Assembly: GCF_003058085.1 (NCBI RefSeq)
Contig: NZ_QBUD01000001.1
Coordinates: 496,001 to 560,000, forward strand
Source: Yoonia sediminilitoris
GTDB lineage: Bacteria; Pseudomonadota; Alphaproteobacteria; Rhodobacterales; Rhodobacteraceae
Direction of reading: 5' to 3'
DNA length: 64,000 bases
Below the pieces are notes generated by a model. The model ran no database searches, was not told the origin of the DNA, and saw only the letters and a list, made by a program, of their open reading frames with translations. Both the position numbers and the translations under genes were made by a program. Of this stretch, positions 42,767 through 56,085 are shown piece by piece. Every line of letters starts with the position of its first letter. Positions within the stretch are counted from its first letter, which is position 1.

Positions 42767-43162
42767 TCATTTGAAGCGCCCGCTGCGTTCAAGCACTTCG
42801 ATCTGGTAGCCGTCCGGGTCCGCCACAAAGAAGAACCGCGCCACAAGCTGACCATCGGGGGCGAACTCCACGATTTTGCGCGGGTTCATCCCTCCTGATG
42901 TCAGCCTGTCATGGGACGCCTGAAGGTCATCGACGGAAACGGCCAGATGCCCGTAGCCATCACCCAGATCGTAGGGTTCTGTCCGGTCTTTGTTGATGGT
43001 CAATTCCAGCTCGAACGCGATTTCGGCGTTCGACATGTACACAAGCGTGAAATCGGTGAAATCCAGCCGATCCACGACCTGTAAATCAAATGCTGTCTGA
43101 TAAAAGTCGATCGCGCGCTGTTCTTCCAGCACACGGATCATCATATGTATCGCTTTGGCCAA
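42767..43162 (-). CDS. Glyoxalase I-like VOC protein
   Basis: VOC-fold protein of 132 residues close to lactoylglutathione lyase in pattern: AKAIHMMIRVLEEQRAID at the start (His6 as metal ligand), NAEIAFELEL (Glu), GYGHLAVSVDD (His) and DPDGYQIEVLE (Glu). All four metal ligands of glyoxalase I are present. I place the start at TTG 43162, which follows GGAGGGGG; TTG 43174 lies before that element. It precedes the dehydrogenase set on the same strand and may detoxify reactive 2-oxoaldehydes made by sugar oxidation. Confidence 0.8.
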   Translation of the reverse strand: MAKAIHMMIRVLEEQRAIDFYQTAFDLQVVDRLDFTDFTLVYMSNAEIAFELELTINKDRTEPYDLGDGYGHLAVSVDDLQASHDRLTSGGMNPRKIVEFAPDGQLVARFFFVADPDGYQIEVLERSGRFK

Positions 43163-43221
43163 GGCCCCCTCCAACTTACCCAGCGTTGACTTTTAGCCTA
43201 GAGGTTGTTTAGGGCGGGGCT

Positions 43222-43241
43222 GGTAGTATCAGCTTACTACC
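43222..43241. repeat. Inverted repeat GGTAGTA-N6-TACTACC
   Basis: Exact 7-bp arms (43222-43228 and 43235-43241) in the 110-bp gap between the ribbon-helix-helix gene and the VOC gene. No T-run follows on either strand, so an operator is more likely than a terminator. Confidence 0.45.
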
Positions 43242-43272
43242 CGCAATGATTTTTGGGCCTTATAATGTTGTC

Positions 43273-43566
43273 CTATTCTGCGGCGATCACTGCGGGGCCA
43301 CCTGCGGCACGGATTTCAACAAATTTCAGGCATGCGCAGCGCAACAGCGATGTGAAATTGTCCGGTTCCCCACGTTGTTCCAAAACCTCTGCATGAAGTT
43401 TCGAGATGAAGGTAGGCGTGGTCACCCCGTCATTTTCTGAAATCTTATCAATAACTTCCCAGAAGGCATTTTCCAGTCTGATACTCGTACTTTGCCCATT
43501 CAGGCGCAAACGCCGCGTTGTGCTGGCATATCGTTCAGGGTCTTTTCCGGCAAAAACTTGGCACAT
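43273..43566 (-). CDS. Ribbon-helix-helix domain protein
   Basis: Small protein of 97 residues with an RHH_4-type core (STSIRLENAFWEVIDKISENDGVTTPTFISKLHAEV) typical of a short DNA-binding family seen in Rhodobacteraceae. ATG 43566 follows AGGAGG by eight bases; a GTG one codon earlier is also possible. It is divergent from the GntR gene at 43726. Target unknown; the inverted repeat at 43222 lies just downstream. Confidence 0.75.
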   Translation of the reverse strand: MCQVFAGKDPERYASTTRRLRLNGQSTSIRLENAFWEVIDKISENDGVTTPTFISKLHAEVLEQRGEPDNFTSLLRCACLKFVEIRAAGGPAVIAAE

Positions 43567-43643
43567 CACTACATCCTCCTATTGGCGCATTTGTGGTCAA
43601 TAGCGCACAGGTTTTCAGCGATTCTCAGTTTGACTATCGTATT

Positions 43644-43653
43644 TCGTATACGA
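43644..43653. promoter_or_regulatory. Palindrome TCGTATACGA, probable GntR operator
   Basis: Perfect 10-bp palindrome in the 159-bp gap between the divergent RHH and GntR genes. GACTA (43632-43636) and TAGTC (43658-43662) give outer complementary arms. The core shares GTATAC with the TGGTATACCA sites but not the outer bases, as expected for a different FCD regulator. Confidence 0.6.
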
Positions 43654-43725
43654 GACCTAGTCACGAGTCCACACGCAAGAAGGGAGTTGATATACCGGCG
43701 CTAGGGCAAAGGAACGAGAAACAAG

Positions 43726-48168
<4,443 letters not shown>

Positions 48169-48176
48169 GCGTCCTG

Positions 48177-49613
48177 TCAGTCTTGGGCTGCTTCGAATAT
48201 AGCGCGGTAGGCAGCGGCTGACACATCCCACCCCACAGGGTGCCGCATGGCACGGCGCATCATCGCCGTCCAGTGCTTTGGCTGCCGATAAAGCGCGCAG
48301 GTCCTGGCAATGGCATAGCTAAGCATGGCTGCGTTGATCGGGGCAAACTGCACACCTGTCGCGCAGCCCGCTTGCAGGGCCGCGTCATTGGCATCAATCA
48401 CCGTGTCCGCCAGCCCGCCTGTGCGCGCGACGACCGGCAAGGTGCCATAACGCAACCCATAAAGCTGCGTCAGCCCGCATGGTTCAAAGCGCGACGGGAT
48501 CAGGATCGCATCGCTGCCACCCTGCATCAGATGCGACAGCGCCTCGTCATAGCCGATGATCGTGCCAACCGCCCCATTGTAGCGGTTGGAGGCATCGATG
48601 AAGGCCTTTTCCAGACCCGGCTCGCCCGAGCCAAGCAGGGCCAGTCTGCCGCCTTGATCAACAAGGCCGGGCAGACAGTCGAGCAGCAAATCAAGCCCTT
48701 TTTGCGATGTCAGGCGGCTGACCACACAAAAAAGCGGTCCTTCGGAGGGGGTAAGCCCAAAGCGCTTTTCGACTTCGGCGCGGTTTGCGGCTTTGCCTTT
48801 GAAGCTGCGGGCAGAGTAGGGGGCAACAAGGTCGGGGTCGGTTTCGGGCGACCAGACATCCAGATCAATCCCGTTCAGAATTCCCACCATGTCGCTGCTG
48901 CGACTGGCCAGCAACCCCTCCAGACCCATGCCGAATTCCGGCATCATCAGTTCTGCGGCATAGGTCGGGCTGACGGTGGTGATCTTGTCACACAGTGCCA
49001 GTCCGCCTTTGAGAAACCCGATCTTGCCGAAATACTCGACCCCGTCCGGGTGGAACATATCTGCTGTCAGGCCCAAGGCAGCCAGCCGATGCCCTTCGAA
49101 CAGGCCCTGAAAAGCGATATTGTGGATGGTCATGACAACAGGGGGTGGCTTTGCTGCACCGCTTTGGCGCAGGTAGACAGGCACAAGGCCTGCTTGCCAG
49201 TCATGGGCGTTGATCACGTCAGGACGCCATTCTCCGAGGCCATCCAGCCCGATCCGGGCCCCTGCAAAGGACAGCGCGGCAAAGCGCAAATCATTGTCGG
49301 GCCAGTCATTGCCGTCCGGTCCCAGATAGATGCTGCCGGGCCTGTCATACAGATGCGCGGCTTCAAGCAGCAACAGGTCAAGCCCCTCTGCCTGCACGGC
49401 GACAATACGGGCAGGGCCGCCGAAAAGGTCGGCGAAGTCCATGACCGCCTGACCCTTTGCAACCAAGGGGGCCAAGGCCGGATAAGCCGGGATCAGCACC
49501 TTGACACTGACATCCGTTGCAGCCAGCGCCTTGGGAATAGCGCCAATCACATCGGCCAACCCGCCGGTCTTTACGAATGGCGCACATTCCGAGGCAACGA
49601 ACAGAACGTTCAT
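48177..49613 (-). CDS. glgA: Glycogen synthase GlgA (ADP-glucose)
   Basis: GT5 glycosyltransferase of 478 residues that extends the glucan chain from ADP-glucose. Key motifs: KTGGLADV near residue 16 (ADP-glucose binding), HNIAFQG, and the C-terminal PSRFEPCGLTQLYG with the catalytic Glu. The start follows the glgC stop by one base, so the two are coupled, giving synthesis of ADP-glucose and its use from one message. Confidence 0.95.
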   Translation of the reverse strand: MNVLFVASECAPFVKTGGLADVIGAIPKALAATDVSVKVLIPAYPALAPLVAKGQAVMDFADLFGGPARIVAVQAEGLDLLLLEAAHLYDRPGSIYLGPDGNDWPDNDLRFAALSFAGARIGLDGLGEWRPDVINAHDWQAGLVPVYLRQSGAAKPPPVVMTIHNIAFQGLFEGHRLAALGLTADMFHPDGVEYFGKIGFLKGGLALCDKITTVSPTYAAELMMPEFGMGLEGLLASRSSDMVGILNGIDLDVWSPETDPDLVAPYSARSFKGKAANRAEVEKRFGLTPSEGPLFCVVSRLTSQKGLDLLLDCLPGLVDQGGRLALLGSGEPGLEKAFIDASNRYNGAVGTIIGYDEALSHLMQGGSDAILIPSRFEPCGLTQLYGLRYGTLPVVARTGGLADTVIDANDAALQAGCATGVQFAPINAAMLSYAIARTCALYRQPKHWTAMMRRAMRHPVGWDVSAAAYRAIFEAAQD

Positions 49614-49614
49614 A

Positions 49615-50874
49615 TCACATATCCAGCTTGTCGATCATGGGTTGGGTGATCAGGCAAATGCCGTTGGCGGTGCGACGGAAGCGTTTGGCATCCAGTTCAG
49701 GGTCTTCGCCAACCACCAGTCCTTGTGGGATTTGCACGCCTCGGTCGATGACCGCATTCTTGATCTTTGCGTTGCGGTTGATCTCGACGTAAGGCATCGC
49801 GACCACCCCTTCGAGTTCGGAAAAGGAATGTGTGCGCACGCCGGTAAACATCAGGCAGCGATCCAATGTCGAGCCGGAGATGATACAGCCCCCCGACACC
49901 ATCGACGACACCGCATGGCCTTTGCGCCCCTCTTCGTTGTGAATGAATTTTGCGGGCGGTGTCAGTTCTGAATAGGTCCAGATCGGCCAGGTGTTGTCAT
50001 AAAGATCCAATTCCGGTTTGAAATCGGTCAGGTCCACATTTGCCTGCCAGAATGCATCGACCGTACCCACATCGCGCCAGTAGGGTTTTTCTTCCAGACC
50101 TGACCGCACGCAAGAGCGGCTGAAGGGATGGGCAACAGCTTTGCCCGTTTTGACGATCGCGGGAATGATATCCCCGCCAAAATCATGAGCCGAATTCGGG
50201 TTTTCTGCATCCTCACGCAAGAGCTTGCACAGATATTCTGTTTCAAAAACATAAATCCCCATGCTCGCCAGTGCCATATCAGGATGACCGGGCATCGGGG
50301 GCGGGTCGGCTGGCTTTTCGACAAAATCAAGAATCTTGTCGTTTTCGTCCACCTTCATGACGCCGAATCCGGTCGCTTCCATACGGGGCACTTCAATGCA
50401 GCCGACGGTCACATCCGCACCGCTGTCCACGTGATGTTTGACCATCAGCGAATAGTCCTGCTTGTAAATATGATCCCCTGCCAAAATGATGATATATTTG
50501 GGATCATAACCGCGAATGATGTCGATATTCTGCGTGACGGCGTCAGCGGTGCCTTTGTACCAGTTTTCATTGTTCAACTGTTGCGAGGCGGGCAGAATAT
50601 CCAGCGACTCATTGCGTTCGGCCCGAAAGAAACTCCAGCCGCGCTGCAGGTGCCGGATAAGGGAATGGGCCTTGTACTGTGTGGCGACCCCAATGCGGCG
50701 AATGCCGGAATTCACGGCATTCGACAGTGCAAAGTCGATGATCCTGCTTTTGCCGCCGAAATACATCGCCGGCTTGGCGCGTATGTCGGTCAGTTCATAA
50801 AGCCGGCTGCCGCGTCCACCTGCCAGAACGAAAGCCATCGTCTGTTGTGCAAGCCTTTGTGATTCATTGTCCAT
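49615..50874 (-). CDS. glgC: Glucose-1-phosphate adenylyltransferase GlgC
   Basis: Makes ADP-glucose from glucose 1-phosphate and ATP, the regulated step of glycogen synthesis. The 419 residues contain the nucleotide motif [13 protein letters not shown], the activator-site style [14 protein letters not shown], the WYKGTADAV substrate loop and a C-terminal left-handed beta-helix. Bacterial enzymes of this kind are controlled by fructose 6-phosphate or pyruvate; the effector cannot be read here. Confidence 0.95.
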   Translation of the reverse strand: MDNESQRLAQQTMAFVLAGGRGSRLYELTDIRAKPAMYFGGKSRIIDFALSNAVNSGIRRIGVATQYKAHSLIRHLQRGWSFFRAERNESLDILPASQQLNNENWYKGTADAVTQNIDIIRGYDPKYIIILAGDHIYKQDYSLMVKHHVDSGADVTVGCIEVPRMEATGFGVMKVDENDKILDFVEKPADPPPMPGHPDMALASMGIYVFETEYLCKLLREDAENPNSAHDFGGDIIPAIVKTGKAVAHPFSRSCVRSGLEEKPYWRDVGTVDAFWQANVDLTDFKPELDLYDNTWPIWTYSELTPPAKFIHNEEGRKGHAVSSMVSGGCIISGSTLDRCLMFTGVRTHSFSELEGVVAMPYVEINRNAKIKNAVIDRGVQIPQGLVVGEDPELDAKRFRRTANGICLITQPMIDKLDM

Positions 50875-50908
50875 ATGTCGTCCTCCCAGAAGTCCCTGTT
50901 TTATTTAA

Positions 50909-53107
50909 TTAGTGCGGCTCATCCAATTCAAAGAAGAGCGTTGAAAGGGGGGGAATCGTCAGCAGGATCGAATCCGGCCTGCCGGATGCCGCAATTTGTT
51001 CACTGTCAGCAAAACCCATGTTGCCGCGATTGCCTCCCGCGTAGGCCGCCGCATCGGTGTTCAGCTTTTCCACCCAGCGACCGGAATAAGGGACGCCGAT
51101 CCGGCGCGCGCTACGTTCGATCGGGGTGAAATTGCTGACGACAAGCACGGGCTTGGTCCCATCCTCGCCCTTGCGCACCCATGCATAGATGGATTCCTCT
51201 GCCGCGCCTTCTTCGATCCACTCAAATCCGTCTGGCTTGCTATCAAGCTGGTGCAATGCGGGCGTGCTCCGTAGCAGTGCGTTCAAATCACGGATCAGGC
51301 TTTGGACCCCACGGTGCTGCGGATGATCCAGCAGGTGCCAGTCGAGACTGCTGTTGTGGTTCCATTCGACCCCTTGCGCGAATTCGCATCCCATGAACAA
51401 CAGTTTCTTGCCCGGATGCCCCCACATATACCCGTAGTAGGCGCGCAAATTGGCGAACTTGTCATCGCCCGCGCCGGGCATCTTGTCGATCATGGAGCCC
51501 TTGCCATGCACAACCTCATCGTGGCTGATCGGCAGCACGAAATTTTCGGTAAAGGCGTAATGCAGGCCAAAGGTCATCTTGTGATGGTGATATTTCCGGT
51601 TGATCGGGTCCTCTTGCATATAGGACAGCGTGTCGTTCATCCAGCCCATGTTCCATTTGAACCCAAAGCCAAGCCCGCTTTGATCAACGGGGGCGCTGAC
51701 ACCGGGAAAGGCTGTGGATTCCTCGGCGATGGTCATGATGCCGGGCACTTGCCCATAGGCAATCGTGTTGGTGCGTTGTAAAAATGCGATCGCTTCCAGA
51801 TTTTCGCGACCGCCATGCACGTTGGGAATCCATTCGCCATCCTTGCGCGAATAGTCGCGGTAAAGCATCGAGGCGACCGCATCGACCCGCAGCGCGTCTA
51901 CATGATGTTCGCGCAGCCAATAAAGCGCGTTGGCCACAAGGAAATTCGACACCTCGCGCCGCCCATAGTTATAAATCAACGTGTTCCAGTCGGGGTGGAA
52001 GCCTTCCTTGCGGTCTGCATATTCAAACAGGGCAGTGCCATCGAAATTGCCAAGCCCGTGAATGTCTTCGGGGAAGTGGCCTGGCACCCAATCAAGGATC
52101 AGCCCCAGATCAGCAGCATGGCAGGCCTGCACAAAGGCGCGGAATTCTTCCAGCGTGCCGTGCCGGATGGTGGGCGCATAAAGCCCGATGGGCTGGTAGC
52201 CCCACGATCCGTCAAAGGGATATTCCGAGATCGGCATCAGTTCGATATGGGTAAAGCCCATATCCTTGGCGTAGTTCACCAGTTCGGTTGCGTGCTCTTG
52301 ATAGGACAGCGGGCGGTTGCCGTCCTCTGGCACACGTCGCCACGAGCCCAGATGGACCTCGTAAATTGAAATCGGCTGGTCAATGCGTTGCAGCGCGTCG
52401 CGCTTTGCGATCCAGCCTGCATCGGTCCAGTCGTGCCCGTCCAGTTTGCGCACAACTGACGCGGTCTTGGGCGGATGCTCTGCCCCAAAGCCGAAAGGGT
52501 CGGCCTTTTGCGGCAGCAGGTTGCCATTGCCATCAAGCAGTTCGTATTTATAGGCCTCGCCGTCGCCCAGACCGGGCATAAAGATTTCCCAGACGCCGGT
52601 ATGGCCGCGCTGGCGCATCGGATTGCGCCGCCCGTCCCAGCCGTTGAAATCGCCAATGACCGACACGCGCCGCGCATTGGGTGCCCAGACGGCAAAATGC
52701 GTGCCTGCAACCCCTTCATGGGTCATCACATGCGCGCCCAGCACTTTCCACAGGTCCAGATGCGCGCCTTCAGAAATCAGATGCTCGTCCAGCGCGCCCA
52801 GAACAGGGCCAAAGCGGTAGGGGTCATCCGATTCCCACACATGTGGCCCTTTGGAAAAGCGCAGCCTGTAGGCAAAGGGTTTTTTGCGCCGGGCGGCGAT
52901 CCCCGCAAAGACCCCAAGCGCATCAGGGACAGGGTCAAGCGCAAGCACCTTGCGCCCGGTCTTGGCGTCCAGAACATCAACGGCTTCTGCTTCGGGGTGG
53001 AAAACACGCAGGGTGATCTTGTTATCGATTTGATGGATGCCAAGAACGGAGAACGGGTCAGAATGCGTACCTGTCGAAATCTTTGTTGCGTCTTTCGGAT
53101 GGATCAA
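50909..53107 (-). CDS. glgB: 1,4-alpha-glucan branching enzyme GlgB
   Basis: Introduces alpha-1,6 branches in glycogen; 732 residues. N-terminal GlgB-specific and CBM48 domains (about 1-220), GH13 barrel with the nucleophile Asp in ALRVDAVASM, Glu in TIAEESTAF and a late Asp in PISHDEVVHG, and a C-terminal beta domain. The start is TTG 53107 with AAGGGG seven bases upstream; no better ATG is in frame. It lies 31 bases after glgP. Confidence 0.94.
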   Translation of the reverse strand: MIHPKDATKISTGTHSDPFSVLGIHQIDNKITLRVFHPEAEAVDVLDAKTGRKVLALDPVPDALGVFAGIAARRKKPFAYRLRFSKGPHVWESDDPYRFGPVLGALDEHLISEGAHLDLWKVLGAHVMTHEGVAGTHFAVWAPNARRVSVIGDFNGWDGRRNPMRQRGHTGVWEIFMPGLGDGEAYKYELLDGNGNLLPQKADPFGFGAEHPPKTASVVRKLDGHDWTDAGWIAKRDALQRIDQPISIYEVHLGSWRRVPEDGNRPLSYQEHATELVNYAKDMGFTHIELMPISEYPFDGSWGYQPIGLYAPTIRHGTLEEFRAFVQACHAADLGLILDWVPGHFPEDIHGLGNFDGTALFEYADRKEGFHPDWNTLIYNYGRREVSNFLVANALYWLREHHVDALRVDAVASMLYRDYSRKDGEWIPNVHGGRENLEAIAFLQRTNTIAYGQVPGIMTIAEESTAFPGVSAPVDQSGLGFGFKWNMGWMNDTLSYMQEDPINRKYHHHKMTFGLHYAFTENFVLPISHDEVVHGKGSMIDKMPGAGDDKFANLRAYYGYMWGHPGKKLLFMGCEFAQGVEWNHNSSLDWHLLDHPQHRGVQSLIRDLNALLRSTPALHQLDSKPDGFEWIEEGAAEESIYAWVRKGEDGTKPVLVVSNFTPIERSARRIGVPYSGRWVEKLNTDAAAYAGGNRGNMGFADSEQIAASGRPDSILLTIPPLSTLFFELDEPH

Positions 53108-53138
53108 CCTGTCGCCCCTTGCTCTGTCGCCGTTTGCG

Positions 53139-55532
53139 CTACCATACTGACTTTATGGACCAAATGTCATCCGCATATCCGCGAATTGTGCGATCTGATG
53201 AAAACCAACCCATTCCAGCGGTGTTCGCGGCCGCCATGCGGGCCCATCCGGTTGGGTCGGCATATGCTGCGTCTACCTGCCTTTGGGCGTCGTAATATTC
53301 GTCAAAATCGCAGGTCACGAGGAAGTAGTCGTGTTCATAAAGATTGTGCAGAATGTCGGAATAGCGGTGCCTGTCGCCCCCTGAAAAGACCCCTTCGGCA
53401 ATTTGCCCCAGCACGCGTGATAAGCGCGGGCTGGCTTCAATGGCCCGCCGGGCATAGCCGTGGTGGTTCCGTGTTGCCTCGGCCTGATCTGCGGTCAGCC
53501 CGAACAAAAAGAAGTTTTCAGCCCCCACGTGCTCGCGGATTTCCACGTTCGCCCCGTCCAGTGTGCCAATGGTCGGACTGCCATTGAGCGACAGTTTCAT
53601 GTTGCCGGTGCCGGATGCTTCCTTGCCCGCGGTCGAGATTTGTTCCGACAGGTCAGAGGCCGGAATCAGGATTTCAGCCATCGTGACGTTGTAGTTTTCA
53701 GGATAGACCACTTGCAGAAGGTCGCGCGTCACCGGATCATTGTTGATCGTTGTAGCCACATCGTTGATCAGCCGGATGATGGATTTGGCCAGCATGTAGC
53801 CGGGGGCTGCCTTGCCGCCGAATATCTTGACCCGTGGTGTCCAGTTGCCGTTTGGATTATCGCGGATGTCGTTCCACAGCGCGATGGTCTCCAGAATATT
53901 CATATGCTGGCGCTTGTACTCGTGGATACGTTTTATCTGAATGTCGAACATTGCCTGCGTGTTGATGGTCACATCATGCTTTGCCTTCAGCCACTGCGCC
54001 AACCGGTCCTTGTTGTCTGATTTTGCGTGGCGGTATGCCTCTAGGAATGCAGCATCGCCTAAGTGCGCATTCAGGTCACTCAGCTTGCCAAGGTCGGTTT
54101 GCCAGCCGGTGCCGATGGTGTCGTTGATCAAACCCCGCAGTGCCGGGTTGCAGCTATAAAGCCACCGCCGGGGGGTCACACCATTGGTCTGGTTGATGAT
54201 CCGGTTGGGGTAGGCTTTGTTCAGGTCCGCAAAAACGGTGGTTTTGACAAGGTCGGAATGTAGCGCCGACACGCCATTGACACGGTGGGCCATGACAAAG
54301 GCCAGTTCGCCCATATTCACATTCCCATGGTCGATGATACGCACGTCACTGCCGGTCGCCGCAAGATGGCGGTCTTGAATATGCGCGATGATGTGGAAAT
54401 GGCGGGGCAGGACACGGGCAAACAGCCCCTCTGGCCACCGTTCCAAAGCTTCGGGTAGCAAGGTGTGGTTGGTATAGCCCAGACAATTGCGGGCAATCTC
54501 GATTGCCTCGTCCAGATCAAGCCCATGTTCATCCGCCAGAATGCGCACAAGTTCGGGGCCTGCGATGGCCGGGTGCGTGTCGTTCAACTGGATCGCCACA
54601 TGGTCGTGCAGTTGCTTCAGGTCGTGACCCTCCGACAAGAACCGCCGCAGCACATCCTTGATCGACGCGGCGGTAAAGAAATACTCCTGCTTGAGCCGCA
54701 GTTCTTTGCCGACCTCGGTGGTGTCATCCGGGTACAGCACCCGCGAGATAGTGCGCGCCAGCCGTTCTGGCGCATTTGCACCGACGTAGTCGCCACGGTT
54801 AAAGGCCTCCAGATCAAACAGTTTGATCGGTTTTGCCGCCCAAAGCCGCAGCGTATTGGCCCATTTCCCTTGCCAGCCGACGGTGGGCGTATCATATGCA
54901 GAGGCCACAATCGTTTCCGCTGGATGCCAGACCGTTTTGCCATCTGTTTCAGACACATGTCCGCCAAAGTGAATGTGATAGGATACCTCCGGCCGCTCAA
55001 ATTCCCAGGCGTGGCGCTGGGTGAGCCAGCCTTCCGGGGTCTCAATTTGCTGGCCGTTTTCGAAATGCTGTTCGAAAAGCCCATGCTCATAGCGAATACC
55101 ATAGCCATAGGCCGGGATCGCCAGCGTTGACAGGCTATCCATAAAGCAGGCGGCTAACCGGCCCAGACCACCATTACCCAGTGCCGCATCAGGCTCATCC
55201 TTGACGACCTGATCATAGTCCTGACCAAGTGCGGCAATCGCCTCTCGGGCGGGTTCTTCGAGGTTGAGGTTGATGGTGACATCTTCGATCAGGCGGCCGA
55301 TCAGGAATTCCATCGACAGGTAATAGACGCGCTTGTGCTTGCCTTCGTATGTCTTGCGCGTTGAGTCGAACCAAGGCCCGACCACGCGGTCGCGCAATGC
55401 AAGCGAAAGGGACATGCGCCAGTCATAAAGCGTGGCGTGGCGCGCATCCTTGCCCAGAGATGTGTTGAGGTGTTTCAGAATATCGGCCTGAAGGTCCTGT
55501 GCCGATGTGGCAGGGTTGTTTTGCGCTCGCAT
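53139..55532 (-). CDS. glgP: Glycogen phosphorylase GlgP
   Basis: Releases glucose 1-phosphate from glycogen; 797 residues. The PLP Lys lies in ASGTGNMKLSLNGSPTIGTLDGANVE-type segment (Lys in NMKLSLN). Earlier hallmarks are EFLIGRLIEDVTINL, GNGGLGRLAACFMDSL and YGYGIRYEHGLF. I use ATG 55532; GTG 55541 is three codons upstream. It is the first gene of the six-gene glycogen operon, so both synthesis and breakdown are on one transcript, and pgm closes the cycle. Confidence 0.95.
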   Translation of the reverse strand: MRAQNNPATSAQDLQADILKHLNTSLGKDARHATLYDWRMSLSLALRDRVVGPWFDSTRKTYEGKHKRVYYLSMEFLIGRLIEDVTINLNLEEPAREAIAALGQDYDQVVKDEPDAALGNGGLGRLAACFMDSLSTLAIPAYGYGIRYEHGLFEQHFENGQQIETPEGWLTQRHAWEFERPEVSYHIHFGGHVSETDGKTVWHPAETIVASAYDTPTVGWQGKWANTLRLWAAKPIKLFDLEAFNRGDYVGANAPERLARTISRVLYPDDTTEVGKELRLKQEYFFTAASIKDVLRRFLSEGHDLKQLHDHVAIQLNDTHPAIAGPELVRILADEHGLDLDEAIEIARNCLGYTNHTLLPEALERWPEGLFARVLPRHFHIIAHIQDRHLAATGSDVRIIDHGNVNMGELAFVMAHRVNGVSALHSDLVKTTVFADLNKAYPNRIINQTNGVTPRRWLYSCNPALRGLINDTIGTGWQTDLGKLSDLNAHLGDAAFLEAYRHAKSDNKDRLAQWLKAKHDVTINTQAMFDIQIKRIHEYKRQHMNILETIALWNDIRDNPNGNWTPRVKIFGGKAAPGYMLAKSIIRLINDVATTINNDPVTRDLLQVVYPENYNVTMAEILIPASDLSEQISTAGKEASGTGNMKLSLNGSPTIGTLDGANVEIREHVGAENFFLFGLTADQAEATRNHHGYARRAIEASPRLSRVLGQIAEGVFSGGDRHRYSDILHNLYEHDYFLVTCDFDEYYDAQRQVDAAYADPTGWARMAAANTAGMGWFSSDRTIRGYADDIWSIKSVW

Positions 55533-56085
55533 GATTTTCACTCGTAGTAATGTCCAATTTGGGGCCTGTCGGAGTTATGGCGATCATGCGGTCTTGCAGA
55601 CTTTGATTCCAAACAACGCGGGCATGGTAGTTGTCTCTTACAGAATGGCTGTGGTGGTTTACAGGGCTGTCTTAGGTGCGGGCGGTTCACCGGGTATGAA
55701 TTTGAAACCCGAGCGTAGAAGCGCCTGCGACAATCGAAGGCACGCGGAGTGTAACGCCAGCAGGCTATGGTCGGCATCTGTTGGCGTGTAGGTGCTTGTA
55801 TCGTTTCACATAATCGCTGTTAATCTTCAGACATGAAGTGGCTCAGGGCTCGGCAAATCGGACATCGGTCCGACCTTGCGAACATCCTTTTACAGCGTTT
55901 CGCCTTTATCTGATGCCTCAGGTTAAAGGCGAAACGCTTTCGATAGGGACAATTTGATTTTTGCGTGTATTTTGAACCGAAGAGGCGTGCGTCGGCCGCG
56001 CCGCTTTGCGTGGCGGAGAACTGCTGGTCTATCTCTTTCAGGCAAACCCAGCACCTTACAGCACGCAAGAGGCGGGGTCCTGAAC
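55533..56085. other. 553-bp spacer upstream of glgP
   Basis: No convincing gene. A short open frame at 55820-56068 (minus) has no Shine-Dalgarno, no recognisable domain and runs through the inverted repeat described separately. The part next to 55532 should hold the glgP promoter, but no clear -35/-10 pair stands out. Confidence 0.5.
55894..55938. repeat. Large inverted repeat (15-bp arms, nested inner dyad)
   Basis: AGCGTTTCGCCTTTA (55894-55908) and TAAAGGCGAAACGCT (55924-55938) are exact reverse complements. The 15-base centre contains CTGA and TCAG, which can pair to extend the hairpin. It lies downstream of the FAD monooxygenase gene and upstream of glgP. It may be a REP-like dispersed element or a strong bidirectional hairpin. 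Confidence 0.75.

Noticed and set aside
48240..49649. Open frame of 469 codons on the plus strand
   Set aside because: Antisense to glgA, which has all its catalytic motifs.
55820..56068. 82-codon minus-strand frame in the glgP spacer
   Set aside because: No Shine-Dalgarno or domain, and it contains the large inverted repeat. Treated as non-coding.
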